A stretch of DNA of 35,677 nucleotides, from contig JAVEZY010000029.1 of assembly GCA_034002745.1 (NCBI GenBank), positions 1-35,677 of the forward strand, read 5' to 3'. The notes below the pieces were generated by a model. That model made no database searches and was not told the DNA's origin. It worked only from the letters and a program-made list of their open reading frames with translations. The DNA is from JAITWN01 sp034002745. GTDB lineage: Bacteria; Pseudomonadota; Gammaproteobacteria; SZUA-140. The position numbers were made by a program, and so were the translations under genes. Position 1 is the stretch's first letter, and each line of letters starts with the position of its first letter. Shown one piece after another: positions 14,560 to 22,014 of this stretch.

Positions 14560-15780
14560 TCACCAAGCCCCCTTGTACGGAATCGGCGGCGGTGACGGCA
14601 TGAGCATGACGCCTCCCGTCACCTGCTTAACCTTGGCCTGGGGATAGACCGTCAGCACGGCACGCAAAGCCGGCAAGAATTCTTTCTTGAAGTCCTTGTC
14701 AGGGTCTTTCCCTCGGTATTCCTGGCCAAACTGCTCGCGCAGACTCGCCCAATGCAGGATGATCGGCCGGCCCTCGATGCGGTGCAGGCGCTGAGCCAGC
14801 CAGGCGTACACGTCGAGCGCCAGAGCGGACCCCTTCAAGGCGGTGAAGGCGCGCATATCGAGCGGCACAGCATGCGCCTTGAGGGTGTCGTAATAGTCTT
14901 GGGAGAACGTCACCGTACCAGGCCAAAGGGGCCGCTGCTCATCGTTGCCAGCAATCCAGGCGTCAAAGTGCTTGATGGGCTTGCCCTCATAGGTGTGAGC
15001 TCGCCCATTGGCATTGAAACCCAAAGTCATACGGCAGGCGGACAACGCTTGCACCTGTTTCCGGAAGGTCGTGAACGCCCCCCGAGTGCCGCCGTTCGTG
15101 GACTTACCTAGCATCCGCAGAAACTCGCTGGCACTATCTCCGACCGGGATTTCCGGCGTGTTAAAGCGCACAGCGTAGGTATTCATCCATGCCAGCATCA
15201 GACGGGGCATGGGGCCATAGGGGATAGGCTGCTGGACGAACTTCTTGCCATCCCACAACTTGCCGGCCTCGACCAGCAAGCCGGCGCCACCGGAGTAGCG
15301 TTCAAAGGTCGTGTCGGCGACCCGGGATCGAGGCAATCCCACTTGGCACATGATCGAGTGCATGAAAGCCCGGTCCTCGTCGTCGGGCCGTTCGTCGGCC
15401 ACCTGAGCGGCAACATGGATGAGCTTCAACTCTCGCACCGTGGGGGCGACCGTTCTGGTCTTAGCCGGGATCTCGTTAGGAACCGACTTCTCGACTTTCG
15501 CTGACTTCACCTTTTGGTCCACGGTGGCCTGCGCCGGCGTCGGCTCGAGTTGGAAGGCTGGCGCCTCACCTGTCGGGTACAGATCGGGCCTATAGGCAAT
15601 CCTCGCGGCCATGTCAGCCGCGGCTGCGGCTGACATGCCCTTCGAGACGAGGTAATCCCGATAACCGGCACGCCAGCGGCGCAATTCCGCCGGCGCTACG
15701 TCAATCTTCTCTTGGTCATCGAGCCGGGGCGTTTGCTGACGGCCCCGGCGGGGCTTGGTATCATTTTCCGGTGTGTTCAT
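14560..15780 (-). CDS. repA: Plasmid replication initiator RepA (pVS1-like)
   Basis: A 406-residue initiator of the plasmid-encoded RepA family. Residues 1-125 are a variable, charged arm; the conserved part includes RAFMHSIMCQVGLPR, YGPMPRLMLAWMNTYAVRF, FLRMLGKSTNGGTRGAFTTFRKQV and LPALRAVLTVYPQAKV, with predicted winged-helix DNA-binding folds. The ATG at 15780 has CAGGAG upstream; an earlier in-frame start at 15834 lacks one. It follows the par genes and faces the iterons at 14113-14311, which it should bind to start replication. The layout par-rep-ori matches pVS1-type broad-host-range plasmids. The gap 14312-14559 holds no gene. Confidence 0.9.
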   Translation of the reverse strand: MNTPENDTKPRRGRQQTPRLDDQEKIDVAPAELRRWRAGYRDYLVSKGMSAAAAADMAARIAYRPDLYPTGEAPAFQLEPTPAQATVDQKVKSAKVEKSVPNEIPAKTRTVAPTVRELKLIHVAAQVADERPDDEDRAFMHSIMCQVGLPRSRVADTTFERYSGGAGLLVEAGKLWDGKKFVQQPIPYGPMPRLMLAWMNTYAVRFNTPEIPVGDSASEFLRMLGKSTNGGTRGAFTTFRKQVQALSACRMTLGFNANGRAHTYEGKPIKHFDAWIAGNDEQRPLWPGTVTFSQDYYDTLKAHAVPLDMRAFTALKGSALALDVYAWLAQRLHRIEGRPIILHWASLREQFGQEYRGKDPDKDFKKEFLPALRAVLTVYPQAKVKQVTGGVMLMPSPPPIPYKGAW

Positions 15781-15913
15781 GAACGCAGCTCCTGAGCACT
15801 CGGCCCGACAGTGTTGCCGCACTGATCGGGCCACTTCATTTCTGAGGGGTCATGTTACCGCCACAACGCCCCCTTGCTTATAAACACAATTACGGAAATA
15901 AAGAAATACGATA

Positions 15914-16150
15914 TTACGTATCGCCGTATTTCTTCATAAGCAGCTCGCGTACTTCGTCCGCGATCTTCGTGCCGCGCGCCGCGCACTGCGTCTTGATTGC
16001 CCGGTGCAGGCTGGCCGGCACGTCGATGGTGAGCCGCTTCATCGGCTCCGGCCCCTCGGCCGGGACGCGGCTTTCTACCCACGCATCAGCGGCGGCCGGC
16101 GCCGGCTTGCTGGTCGGCTTGGCGCCGATGGATACCTTCTTCGTGCTCAT
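15914..16150 (-). CDS. Small ribbon-helix-helix partition protein (ParB-like)
   Basis: A 78-residue protein: a flexible basic N-terminal arm (MSTKKVSIGAKPTSKPAPAA) that in such proteins stimulates the ParA ATPase, and a C-terminal RHH domain (MKRLTIDVPASLHRAIKTQ, GTKIADEVRELLMKKYG). It should bind the par operator/centromere as a dimer. Start overlaps the parA stop by four bases (ATGA). The same order with a small second protein occurs in pVS1-type StaA/StaB and type Ib systems. Confidence 0.82.
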   Translation of the reverse strand: MSTKKVSIGAKPTSKPAPAAADAWVESRVPAEGPEPMKRLTIDVPASLHRAIKTQCAARGTKIADEVRELLMKKYGDT

Positions 16151-16776
16151 CGTACGAACTCCATCAGTTCGGCCACTACGGCCTCAATCTCGGCCGCTGC
16201 CGGCCCGTCCTGGTCAATCTCATGCACCGCCAGCCCCTGGGCGGCCGCCTCTGCGAAAACAACCCGCTGCGTGATGCTGGCCGCCAGTGCCGGCACCGGG
16301 TATGCCCCGAGGGCTTCACCCACATCGCGGCCAATCGCCGTATTTGCGATTTTACGATTAACCACAAAAGCGGATTTCAGGTTGTCTTTGTAGACGCGGG
16401 CCTCGTCGATCAACTTCACCACTTCATCAGCCGCCCAAATATCGTAGGGCGACGGCTGCACCGGGATCAGCACCACGTCGGCGGCCATGATGGCGGACCG
16501 GGCCAAATCGGTGACTCGCGGCGGGCCGTCGATGATGATGTGGTCGTACCCCTGCCCGATCTGGCCGATTTCTTTGTGGATGGTCGCCCTAGGCAGGCCA
16601 ACCACTGAAAAGAGCGGTTCGCCTTCTCGAGCTGCCGCCCAATCCAAGGCGCTGCCCTGGGGGTCGGCGTCGATCAGCAGCACCCGCGCCCCGGTGCGGG
16701 ACAGGCTGGCCGCCAAGCTCACGCTGAGGGTGGTTTTGCCTACGCCACCTTTCTGGTTCAGAAGCCCGATAATCAT
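16147..16776 (-). CDS. parA: ParA-type partition ATPase (type Ib)
   Basis: A 209-residue deviant Walker ATPase: KGGVGKTT (residues 9-16), RVLLIDADPQGSALDW (Walker A' region), and HIIIDGPPRVTDLA (Walker B). It lacks the N-terminal HTH of type Ia ParA, fitting type Ib systems paired with an RHH protein. It moves plasmid copies over the nucleoid. First gene of parA-parB-repA, so partition and replication may be partly co-transcribed. An inverted repeat 42-69 bp upstream is the candidate operator or centromere. Confidence 0.92.
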   Translation of the reverse strand: MIIGLLNQKGGVGKTTLSVSLAASLSRTGARVLLIDADPQGSALDWAAAREGEPLFSVVGLPRATIHKEIGQIGQGYDHIIIDGPPRVTDLARSAIMAADVVLIPVQPSPYDIWAADEVVKLIDEARVYKDNLKSAFVVNRKIANTAIGRDVGEALGAYPVPALAASITQRVVFAEAAAQGLAVHEIDQDGPAAAEIEAVVAELMEFVR

Positions 16777-16817
16777 GAGTTCATCCTTTCCGCTTTAGCG
16801 TGCTTGCTATTTTACAG

Positions 16818-16845
16818 AAAAGCGCAAAAAATGAAATGCGCTTTT
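16818..16845. promoter_or_regulatory. par operator/centromere candidate
   Basis: AAAAGCGCA-N10-TGCGCTTTT, perfect 9-bp arms in an AT-rich gap upstream of parA. The RHH partner is expected to bind here. It could alternatively act as a bidirectional terminator for the PIN gene, whose stop is at 16893. Confidence 0.55.
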
Positions 16846-16892
16846 ACTGATCGCCTAAGGTACGACTACGGCATTTAGGAGGCATGAGAACG

Positions 16893-17402
16893 TCAGCACA
16901 GCGCACGATAACGCTTGATAAACGCGGCCAGCTCCCGCCGTGGAAGCCGCACAGTGGGATCGACGGCCAACTGCTCTAGTACCACCAGAAGATTGGCCGC
17001 GGTGTCGACACCATGGCGATGAAGTTCATCAATGAGCCAAAGAACACCCCGCACCTCGACTTCCTGAGCCACAGCGAAAGCGCGCAGTCCGCCGTCGCCT
17101 GTGAGCAGGATGCATCCCGGATATCCTTCCGCGAGAGCGAAGGCAAAGCCATCGTGAAGGGTGAGGCGAGGTTGTTCTCGAATGACTCCCTGAGCACGTA
17201 AAACCCTTTCACCTGGCAGGTCTGTTACCGTCAAGCCCCCCTTCACCAAGGCTCGCTTCTGCGCCGCTGTGAACTTCAGCAACTCATCCTCGAACAGAGT
17301 GTTCGGGATCAGAAACTCATAGGGAAGTTTGAGAAAGGCCTCGACCAGCCCCACCTTGCGCAGATCGATCAGGCAACTGCTGTCACTGACAATGATCCGC
17401 AT
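16893..17402 (-). CDS. PIN-domain protein, probable RNase partner of ImmA/IrrE
   Basis: A 169-residue PIN-domain protein: IIVSDSSCLIDLRKVG holds the first acidic residue (Asp7), NTLFEDELL an acidic residue near 39, LHDGFAFALAE Asp near 83, and ILLTGDGGLRAF Asp near 102, completing an acidic cluster typical of Mg2+-dependent ribonucleases. Start at 17402 with AGGA upstream overlaps the end of the XRE-metallopeptidase gene by 20 bp. PIN proteins encoded after an XRE-ImmA/IrrE gene form a recurrent toxin-antitoxin-like pair, but this family is poorly characterised. RNase activity is inferred. Confidence 0.8.
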   Translation of the reverse strand: MRIIVSDSSCLIDLRKVGLVEAFLKLPYEFLIPNTLFEDELLKFTAAQKRALVKGGLTVTDLPGERVLRAQGVIREQPRLTLHDGFAFALAEGYPGCILLTGDGGLRAFAVAQEVEVRGVLWLIDELHRHGVDTAANLLVVLEQLAVDPTVRLPRRELAAFIKRYRALC

Positions 17403-18480
17403 CGGCGTCCTGAGGCCCCTTCAAATCAGCTTCGACAGTGGAGATGGGCTGCCGAAGAAGCTCGGACGCCTTGGTCAGTGAAATCAGGCCTTCGGCCAAC
17501 GCCCGGTAGCATAGCCGCTCGAAGCGGCGCGCCCGTTCCCGCTGTCCCCGCTCCCGAGATGGCTCCAACTCAACGGGCTCCTGCGTGCGCCAAGTCCGCG
17601 CGATCGACTGAAAAGCGTAGGTGAGCATCGCGTCGCTGATTACGTCCACCTGGCGTAAGCGCACCAGCAACGCCGCGCCGCTCACGCGGTAAAGACGCTT
17701 CAGGTCGATCAGCTCCTTGTAGCCGATGGCATGACGGGTCTTGCCAACCTCCTTCAGAAGATGGGCGCGCGGCATGAGAAAGGCACCCGCGAACACATTG
17801 GCCGCCTTCTCTTCATCCTTGTCTGGCAGGCAGTCGGTATCGATCAGCCGGTGGGCGAGTTCATGCGCAAGAGTGAGTCGCCGGCGCTCCAGGGAGAACT
17901 GGTTGCTCACGACGATCACCGGTAGTGGCTCACCATCAGCGCGCTGCACCAGGCAGGTAAAACCGGAGACGCGCGCCGGTAAAGGAACCGTGAGGACCTT
18001 CAGCCCCTTCTCCTCAAGCAGCTCGGTCATGTTCGGGATGGGATCAAGGCCGAGTTCCCATTCCTTTCGTACCTCGTTGGCCAGTTCCTCCGCCTCAACG
18101 ATGGATTTCAATCGGCGTGGGCAGGGCAGCGGGCATTGCCATTCGGCACTGTCGAGTTCGAGAACCTGCTCGATCTGGAGGTAGCGCTCAACCCACTCGA
18201 GCACTTCCGTCTCAACCTCGGCGCGGTCTCGGGCGGTGGTATTCGCCTTGGTGCGGAATTCAACGCCAGAAAGGGCGATTCCCTGCGTGTCGAGCAGATA
18301 TCCAAGGGAGACATCAAGGGCCTTGGCGAGCCCTAGCAGCACCCCTGAACTAGGGGTGCTCTCCCCTCGCTCATACTTCCCGATGGCCTGAGCGGTGACC
18401 CGCCCTTCCATTGCAGCCGAAAGATCACGCAGGGAGAACCCCGCCTTGCGTCTCGCCAGGCGGATGCGATCAGCGATCAT
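17383..18480 (-). CDS. XRE HTH plus ImmA/IrrE-type zinc metallopeptidase
   Basis: A 365-residue two-domain protein. The N-terminal XRE domain (residues 2-65: LRDLSAAMEGRVTAQAIGKYERG) is followed by a COG2856 metallopeptidase-like domain with LTLAHELAHRLID (HELAH near 206-210) and the downstream DEEKAANVFAGAFLMP that supplies the third ligand. Such proteins cleave or sense regulators in response to damage or stress (ImmA in ICEBs1, IrrE/DdrO in Deinococcus). The ATG at 18480 has AAGAGGGG six bases upstream; an ATG at 18486 is abutted by it. Overlap with the PIN gene suggests it neutralises or regulates it. Confidence 0.88.
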   Translation of the reverse strand: MIADRIRLARRKAGFSLRDLSAAMEGRVTAQAIGKYERGESTPSSGVLLGLAKALDVSLGYLLDTQGIALSGVEFRTKANTTARDRAEVETEVLEWVERYLQIEQVLELDSAEWQCPLPCPRRLKSIVEAEELANEVRKEWELGLDPIPNMTELLEEKGLKVLTVPLPARVSGFTCLVQRADGEPLPVIVVSNQFSLERRRLTLAHELAHRLIDTDCLPDKDEEKAANVFAGAFLMPRAHLLKEVGKTRHAIGYKELIDLKRLYRVSGAALLVRLRQVDVISDAMLTYAFQSIARTWRTQEPVELEPSRERGQRERARRFERLCYRALAEGLISLTKASELLRQPISTVEADLKGPQDADADHCQ

Positions 18481-18577
18481 GGTCATCCCCTCTTTTCGGT
18501 TTACGTTTCTCTTTTTTTAGTATGTATTGTAAACTTTTCATGTGGGCTAATCCACGTCCTTTCATGGAGCTTCGAAA

Positions 18578-18757
18578 ATGAGCAAGAAACCTGGCACCAG
18601 CACCGGTAATCAGGGCGGCATCTATCAAGAAACCGGCCCGAGGGGAGGCAAAGTGCCGAACTTCGCGACGGTTGCGGACAACAAGCCTCTGCCCCCCACT
18701 ACCAAACCGGGCAACACCTGGACCCCGATGAAGGTCACGCCGGATAGTAAGCGGTAA
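18578..18757 (+). CDS. YjzC-like small protein
   Basis: A 59-residue Gly/Pro/Thr-rich peptide: MSKKPGTSTGNQGGIYQE then TGPRGGKV, TVADNKPLPPT and TKPGNTWTPMKVT, a pattern I associate with YjzC-like small proteins in bacteria. Ribosome site GGAG lies nine bases before the ATG, and a terminator follows at 18771, so it is its own transcription unit. Function is unknown in all members I know of. Assignment is from pattern recall, not a search. Confidence 0.7.
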   Translation: MSKKPGTSTGNQGGIYQETGPRGGKVPNFATVADNKPLPPTTKPGNTWTPMKVTPDSKR

Positions 18758-18770
18758 TGGGTGGCACAAG

Positions 18771-18791
18771 AAGGCGGCCTGAGGCCGCTTT
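18771..18791 (+). terminator. Terminator after the YjzC-like gene
   Basis: AAGGCGGCC-TGA-GGCCGCTTT, a 9-bp stem with one G-U pair, ending in TTT and then C. Short T-tract, so moderate strength. Confidence 0.7.
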
Positions 18792-18856
18792 CTCGCTAGA
18801 TTTTTATACCGATAAAATACGTTATCGTTAGTTTTTCTCAGACTGAAGGCATGCCG

Positions 18857-19156
18857 ATGGCGACGATCACGAACTTCGACGAATGGCTCGACGAGGCCTG
18901 CGACGGCAGCCCCGCGGATGTCTATGCGCTCCACGAGGCGGTCAATGGCGAGACGGACTTCGCTCAGTACCATTGCACGCCCACCGCCAACGGCCAGTGG
19001 ATCGTCTCGTGCCATGGTGCCGAAAACCAGTTGCGGCTCGTCACCACCACCGCCCGTGAGACCTTCCTGCGCTGCCTCCATGGCCGCTACGTCGAGGGCG
19101 GCATGCCCGTCGGCACTTGGTATGCCATGCACCACGCGCTCGACAAAGATGACTAG
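18857..19156 (+). CDS. Small protein of unknown function
   Basis: A 99-residue acidic soluble protein (ITNFDEWLDEACDGSP, YALHEAVNGETDFAQYHC, TARETFLRCLHGRYVEGG). The ATG at 18857 follows GAAGG at seven bases; ATG 18851 is too close to it. An AT-rich promoter-like stretch (ATACCGATAAAATACG) lies upstream. It overlaps the next gene by eight bases, so it heads the unit unknown-GNAT-recombinase. Family not recognised. Confidence 0.6.
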   Translation: MATITNFDEWLDEACDGSPADVYALHEAVNGETDFAQYHCTPTANGQWIVSCHGAENQLRLVTTTARETFLRCLHGRYVEGGMPVGTWYAMHHALDKDD

Positions 19157-19682
19157 CCTGCGCCCCAGCTTCTTCTCAAAGTGGGCCGCCCAGCGGCGAA
19201 TCGCGCGCCTGCCCGAGATCCAGCTCGCGCGGCAGGCGAACTACTACATGACGAATACCTCGCCTAATCCGGACTGGACGGCAACGATCGCCACCAGCGC
19301 CGGCATCCGGGTGGGCACCGCCACCTATGCCGTGACGCCACTCGACGATCAGCTCTGGCTCTACGGCCTCGAGATCGCACCAGCGCATCGCCGCCACGGC
19401 TACGCCCTGGCCCTGCTGTGGCAGCTCCACCAGGCGCACCGACTGCCGATCCACCCCGTCCACGAGCTCGGGACCGCCGGCGGCTTCTGGCACCGCGCCA
19501 GACGCCTGGCAAGCGCCGGCCTGCAGGTGGCCGAGGCCCTGTCCCTCGCCGACCTTGAGGAAGCGAAAAAACGCTGGGCGCACCTCGCGCCGGCGCACGA
19601 ACGCCTGCAGGGGGATATCCGCGCCCGCCTGGCCGCCGGCGAGGACTGGTACCGCGCGATCGGGAGAGGCCTCGATGCATGA
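19149..19682 (+). CDS. GNAT-like acetyltransferase-fold protein
   Basis: A 177-residue protein with a probable GNAT core: WTATIATSAGIRVGTATYAV and LWLYGLEIAPAHRRHGYALALLWQL, where RRHGYA corresponds to the acetyl-CoA-binding R/Q-x-x-G-x-A motif. The remainder is a helical C-terminal extension. Start ATG at 19149 overlaps the previous stop. It overlaps the recombinase start, implying coupling. Substrate unknown; could modify the recombinase, a plasmid protein or a small molecule, with no evidence for any. Confidence 0.6.
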   Translation: MTSLRPSFFSKWAAQRRIARLPEIQLARQANYYMTNTSPNPDWTATIATSAGIRVGTATYAVTPLDDQLWLYGLEIAPAHRRHGYALALLWQLHQAHRLPIHPVHELGTAGGFWHRARRLASAGLQVAEALSLADLEEAKKRWAHLAPAHERLQGDIRARLAAGEDWYRAIGRGLDA

Positions 19683-20637
19683 GCTGAGCTTACCGCCGGC
19701 GGCCGACGCCCGCCGCCTCACCGCCCCCGAGTTCCAGCGCCTGGCCGCCGTGCCCGCGGCGGCCGAGTGGTTCGCCAACCTCGACAACCCGCGCACGCGT
19801 CGCGCCTACCGGGCCGACCTCGCCGACTTCTGCCACTTCCTGGGTCTCACCGCCCCCGATGAGTTTCGCGCCGTCACCCGCGCCCACGTGCTCGCCTGGC
19901 GCGGCGAGCTCGAGCGCCGGGGCCTCGCCGGCGCCACCGTGCGACGCAAGCTCGCCGCGCTCGCGAGCCTCTTCGACTATCTGCTCGAGCGCAACGCCAT
20001 GGCCGGCGGCAACCCGGTCCATGGCGTGAAGCGCCCGACACTCGACAGCAACGAGGGCAAGACCCCGGCGCTGGGCGACCACCAGGCGCGCGCCCTGCTG
20101 GACGCCCCCGATCCCGCCACCCTCAAGGGCCAGCGCGATCGGGCGCTGCTCGCGGTGCTGCTCTACCACGGGCTGCGCCGCGAGGAGGCGGCCCGGCTGG
20201 GCATTCAGGACCTGCAGGAGCGGCGCGGCGTGCCGCACCTGCGGGTGCACGGCAAGGGCGGCAAGCTGCGCTTCCTGCCGCTGCATCCGGTCGCCGCCGA
20301 GCGCGTCCACGCCTATCTCGCGGCCTCGGGTCACCATGTGGGGCAGGAGAAGGCGCCGCTCTTCGTGCCGCTGCGCGGCCGGCGCACCGGCGCGGGGCTC
20401 ACCGCCGACGGCATCTACGCCGTGGTCGGCACCTACGCGAAGGCGGCCGGCATTTCGGTCGCCGGCCTCGGGGTGCATGGGCTGCGCGCCACCGCGGCGA
20501 CCAACGCCCTCGAGCACGAGGCGGATATTGCCCGCGTCCAGCAGTGGCTCGGGCACGCCAACATCAGCACCACCCGGCTCTACGACCGGCGCCACGCCCG
20601 GGCGGCCGACTCGCCCACGTTTCGGGTGCGCTATTGA
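19675..20637 (+). CDS. Tyrosine recombinase (XerC/D-like)
   Basis: A 320-residue integrase with an N-terminal SAM-like DNA-binding domain (about 20-110: ANLDNPRTRRAYRADLADFCHFL) and catalytic domain: LYHGLRREEAARL (Arg I), HGKGGKLRFLPL (Lys), GVHGLRATAATNAL (HxxR) and QQWLGHANISTTRLYDRR (His and nucleophilic Tyr). Start ATG 19675 with GGGAGAGG upstream, overlapping the GNAT stop. Complete active site. Likely plasmid multimer resolution or integration of the accessory block; no att site was identified next to it. Confidence 0.92.
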   Translation: MHELSLPPAADARRLTAPEFQRLAAVPAAAEWFANLDNPRTRRAYRADLADFCHFLGLTAPDEFRAVTRAHVLAWRGELERRGLAGATVRRKLAALASLFDYLLERNAMAGGNPVHGVKRPTLDSNEGKTPALGDHQARALLDAPDPATLKGQRDRALLAVLLYHGLRREEAARLGIQDLQERRGVPHLRVHGKGGKLRFLPLHPVAAERVHAYLAASGHHVGQEKAPLFVPLRGRRTGAGLTADGIYAVVGTYAKAAGISVAGLGVHGLRATAATNALEHEADIARVQQWLGHANISTTRLYDRRHARAADSPTFRVRY

Positions 20638-20650
20638 TTGGGACAACCCG

Positions 20651-21346
20651 TCAGATCCCCCGCCTCTTGCAGTAGGAACCAACCCCCATCACCTCGCGAC
20701 GCACGGTGCTGGTCTTGAGCATCACCGCGGCTGTAGCCGGGCACAACGCCTGAGCGACTTCACGGAGCGTCTGGTGGATGGCCATCAAGTCCAGATGGAA
20801 GATCGGCTCATGGTGTGCAATCCGGTTGCGCAACTGCCGCAGCTTCTCGAGCTGTTGGTTGAAGGTCGCCCGCTTGGGGGCCTTGCGAGGACGAAAAGCC
20901 TTATGCAGATATGGCACCCAAAGCGGATGCTCCAGCCTTGAATCCGTCAGGTTGTGCCAGAACCCGAACGACAGTTCAGCAATCACTTTCCCAGGCGGAA
21001 CTGGGCGCCCTCTCGGCCAATGCTTCGCCGCATCGCTCTGAGCCTTGAGCAGGATTCCCTGGCTGCGCCGATCGACCAGTGCAAGGAAGGTCTGATCCTT
21101 GAACCACTCCGGCCCGAACCCTGCACACAGTTCCCCGTCAAATTTGTTGCGTAAGGCGATCTCGACATAATGCAGGTCGGCCAGGAACGCAGCGCTCACC
21201 TTCGTGTTCAACACGTACAGGCGGAGCGCCTGGTGATCGTTGTTGCGACTTGCCCGCAGGTATTTGCTAAGACGCGGTTGCGTCAACGTGGCCACAAGCT
21301 GCTGAAGCTGGCTAGAGTCCAGCGTTGGAAGGACGGAATTCGACAC
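20651..21346 (-). CDS. Abi_2 family (AbiD/AbiF-like) HEPN protein
   Basis: A 231-residue abortive-infection-type protein. The N-terminal half has the Abi_2 pattern (YLRASRNNDHQALRLYVLN, SAAFLADLHYVEIALRNKF, WFKD). The C-terminal HEPN active-site motif is LRNRIAHHEPIF (R-x4-H at about residues 182-187), expected to cleave RNA. Start is GTG at 21346 with AAAAGGA upstream. It is transcribed away from a short promoter-terminator unit at 21400-21490 and the inverted repeat 21383-21416. AbiF-type HEPN proteins have been linked to noncoding RNA partners in published work (from memory). Phage defence or toxin role is likely. Confidence 0.85.
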   Translation of the reverse strand: MSNSVLPTLDSSQLQQLVATLTQPRLSKYLRASRNNDHQALRLYVLNTKVSAAFLADLHYVEIALRNKFDGELCAGFGPEWFKDQTFLALVDRRSQGILLKAQSDAAKHWPRGRPVPPGKVIAELSFGFWHNLTDSRLEHPLWVPYLHKAFRPRKAPKRATFNQQLEKLRQLRNRIAHHEPIFHLDLMAIHQTLREVAQALCPATAAVMLKTSTVRREVMGVGSYCKRRGI

Positions 21347-21382
21347 CTACTGGTCCTTTTTTGTTGTTCTCACCCTCTCTTC

Positions 21383-21416
21383 CACAGGAGGGAGGCGGCT
21401 TGACCTCCCTCCTGTG
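21383..21416. promoter_or_regulatory. 13-bp-arm inverted repeat upstream of the Abi gene
   Basis: CACAGGAGGGAGG-CGGCTTGA-CCTCCCTCCTGTG. On the Abi mRNA it is a very stable 5'-leader hairpin; as DNA it overlaps the -35 and spacer of the divergent promoter at 21400-21428. It could be operator or RNA control element. Confidence 0.75.
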
Positions 21417-21428
21417 AGCGGGTAGTAT
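21400..21428 (+). promoter_or_regulatory. Sigma70 promoter of the divergent short transcript
   Basis: TTGACC (21400-21405), 17-bp spacer, TAGTAT (21423-21428). Predicted start near 21433-21437. It overlaps the right arm of the inverted repeat. Confidence 0.7.
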
Positions 21429-21434
21429 GTTTAT

Positions 21435-21490
21435 CGAGCAAGCCCCCGGTGCGACCTCTGCGTCAGCATGCCCCCGGGGGCATAGTTTTT
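21435..21490 (+). ncRNA. Candidate ~55-nt small RNA paired with the Abi gene
   Basis: Runs from the predicted start (about 21435) to the T-run at 21485-21490. It ends in hairpin ATGCCCCC/GGGGGCAT. A 5' segment GCCCCCGG (21442-21449) is complementary to CCGGGGGC (21474-21481), so it can form an alternative pairing that disrupts the terminator. No open reading frame of note. Location between the Abi gene and the unrelated HTH gene suggests a partner RNA. Confidence 0.55.
21468..21490 (+). terminator. Rho-independent terminator of the short transcript
   Basis: Perfect 8-bp GC-rich stem ATGCCCCC/GGGGGCAT with an abutting tip, then AG and six T. Oriented on the plus strand, where no protein gene ends, hence assigned to the small RNA. 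Confidence 0.8.
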
Positions 21491-21501
21491 TGTGCGCCAG
21501 A

Positions 21502-22008
21502 TCAGTCCGCGCCTTCGCCCGGCACAACCTTGAGCTGCGGCTTTCCCTTCCGTCTAATCCGCTTCGCCCGCCCCTGGCGCCCTTCTTGGCGTGCCTGCAA
21601 CTCCTCTTGCGCATACGGGGTAGCCGCCTTGATCAGCCCGGAGAAATCGTACTGGTTGGTCTTACTGCGATCGTGCTCCACCCGTCGCTCAATCCGCTTC
21701 AAGAAGCCCGCCGCCTCCATGGCCTGAATCCTGCGACGAACCGTCGACGTGTCACAGCCGATCGCCTCCGCGATGGTCTTCTTGGAGGGGAACGGCAGGC
21801 TCTCTGCCGTCCACCAGTGCGACAGGAGAATGAGCAGGATATTGATGTCCATGGAGTCCAGGCCGAGCGCACGCTGCCGCATGAAGATCATGTTCGGCAA
21901 CACCGTCCACCCGGCCTTCATCAGATCAGGCCCCCACTTCTTCTCGTTCTCCTGTAGAGCCTCCTTCCCACCCGGCAATGCCACAGGCGTTTCCTTCACA
22001 GCACTCAT
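21502..22008 (-). CDS. Replication-type helix-turn-helix protein
   Basis: A 168-residue winged-HTH protein of a type common on proteobacterial plasmids and genomic islands: MKAGWTVLPNMIFMRQRALGLD, SMDINILLILLSHWW, and the HTH FPSKKTIAEAIGCDTSTVRRRIQAM, resembling replication-initiator or DnaD-like N-terminal domains. Basic C-terminal tail (RAKRIRRKGKPQLKVV). The ATG at 22008 is chosen over GTG 22014 because GGTGAGG lies 7 bases upstream. Likely DNA-binding regulator or replication protein of an acquired module; no iterons are adjacent. Confidence 0.75.
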   Translation of the reverse strand: MSAVKETPVALPGGKEALQENEKKWGPDLMKAGWTVLPNMIFMRQRALGLDSMDINILLILLSHWWTAESLPFPSKKTIAEAIGCDTSTVRRRIQAMEAAGFLKRIERRVEHDRSKTNQYDFSGLIKAATPYAQEELQARQEGRQGRAKRIRRKGKPQLKVVPGEGAD

Positions 22009-22014
22009 CGTCAC

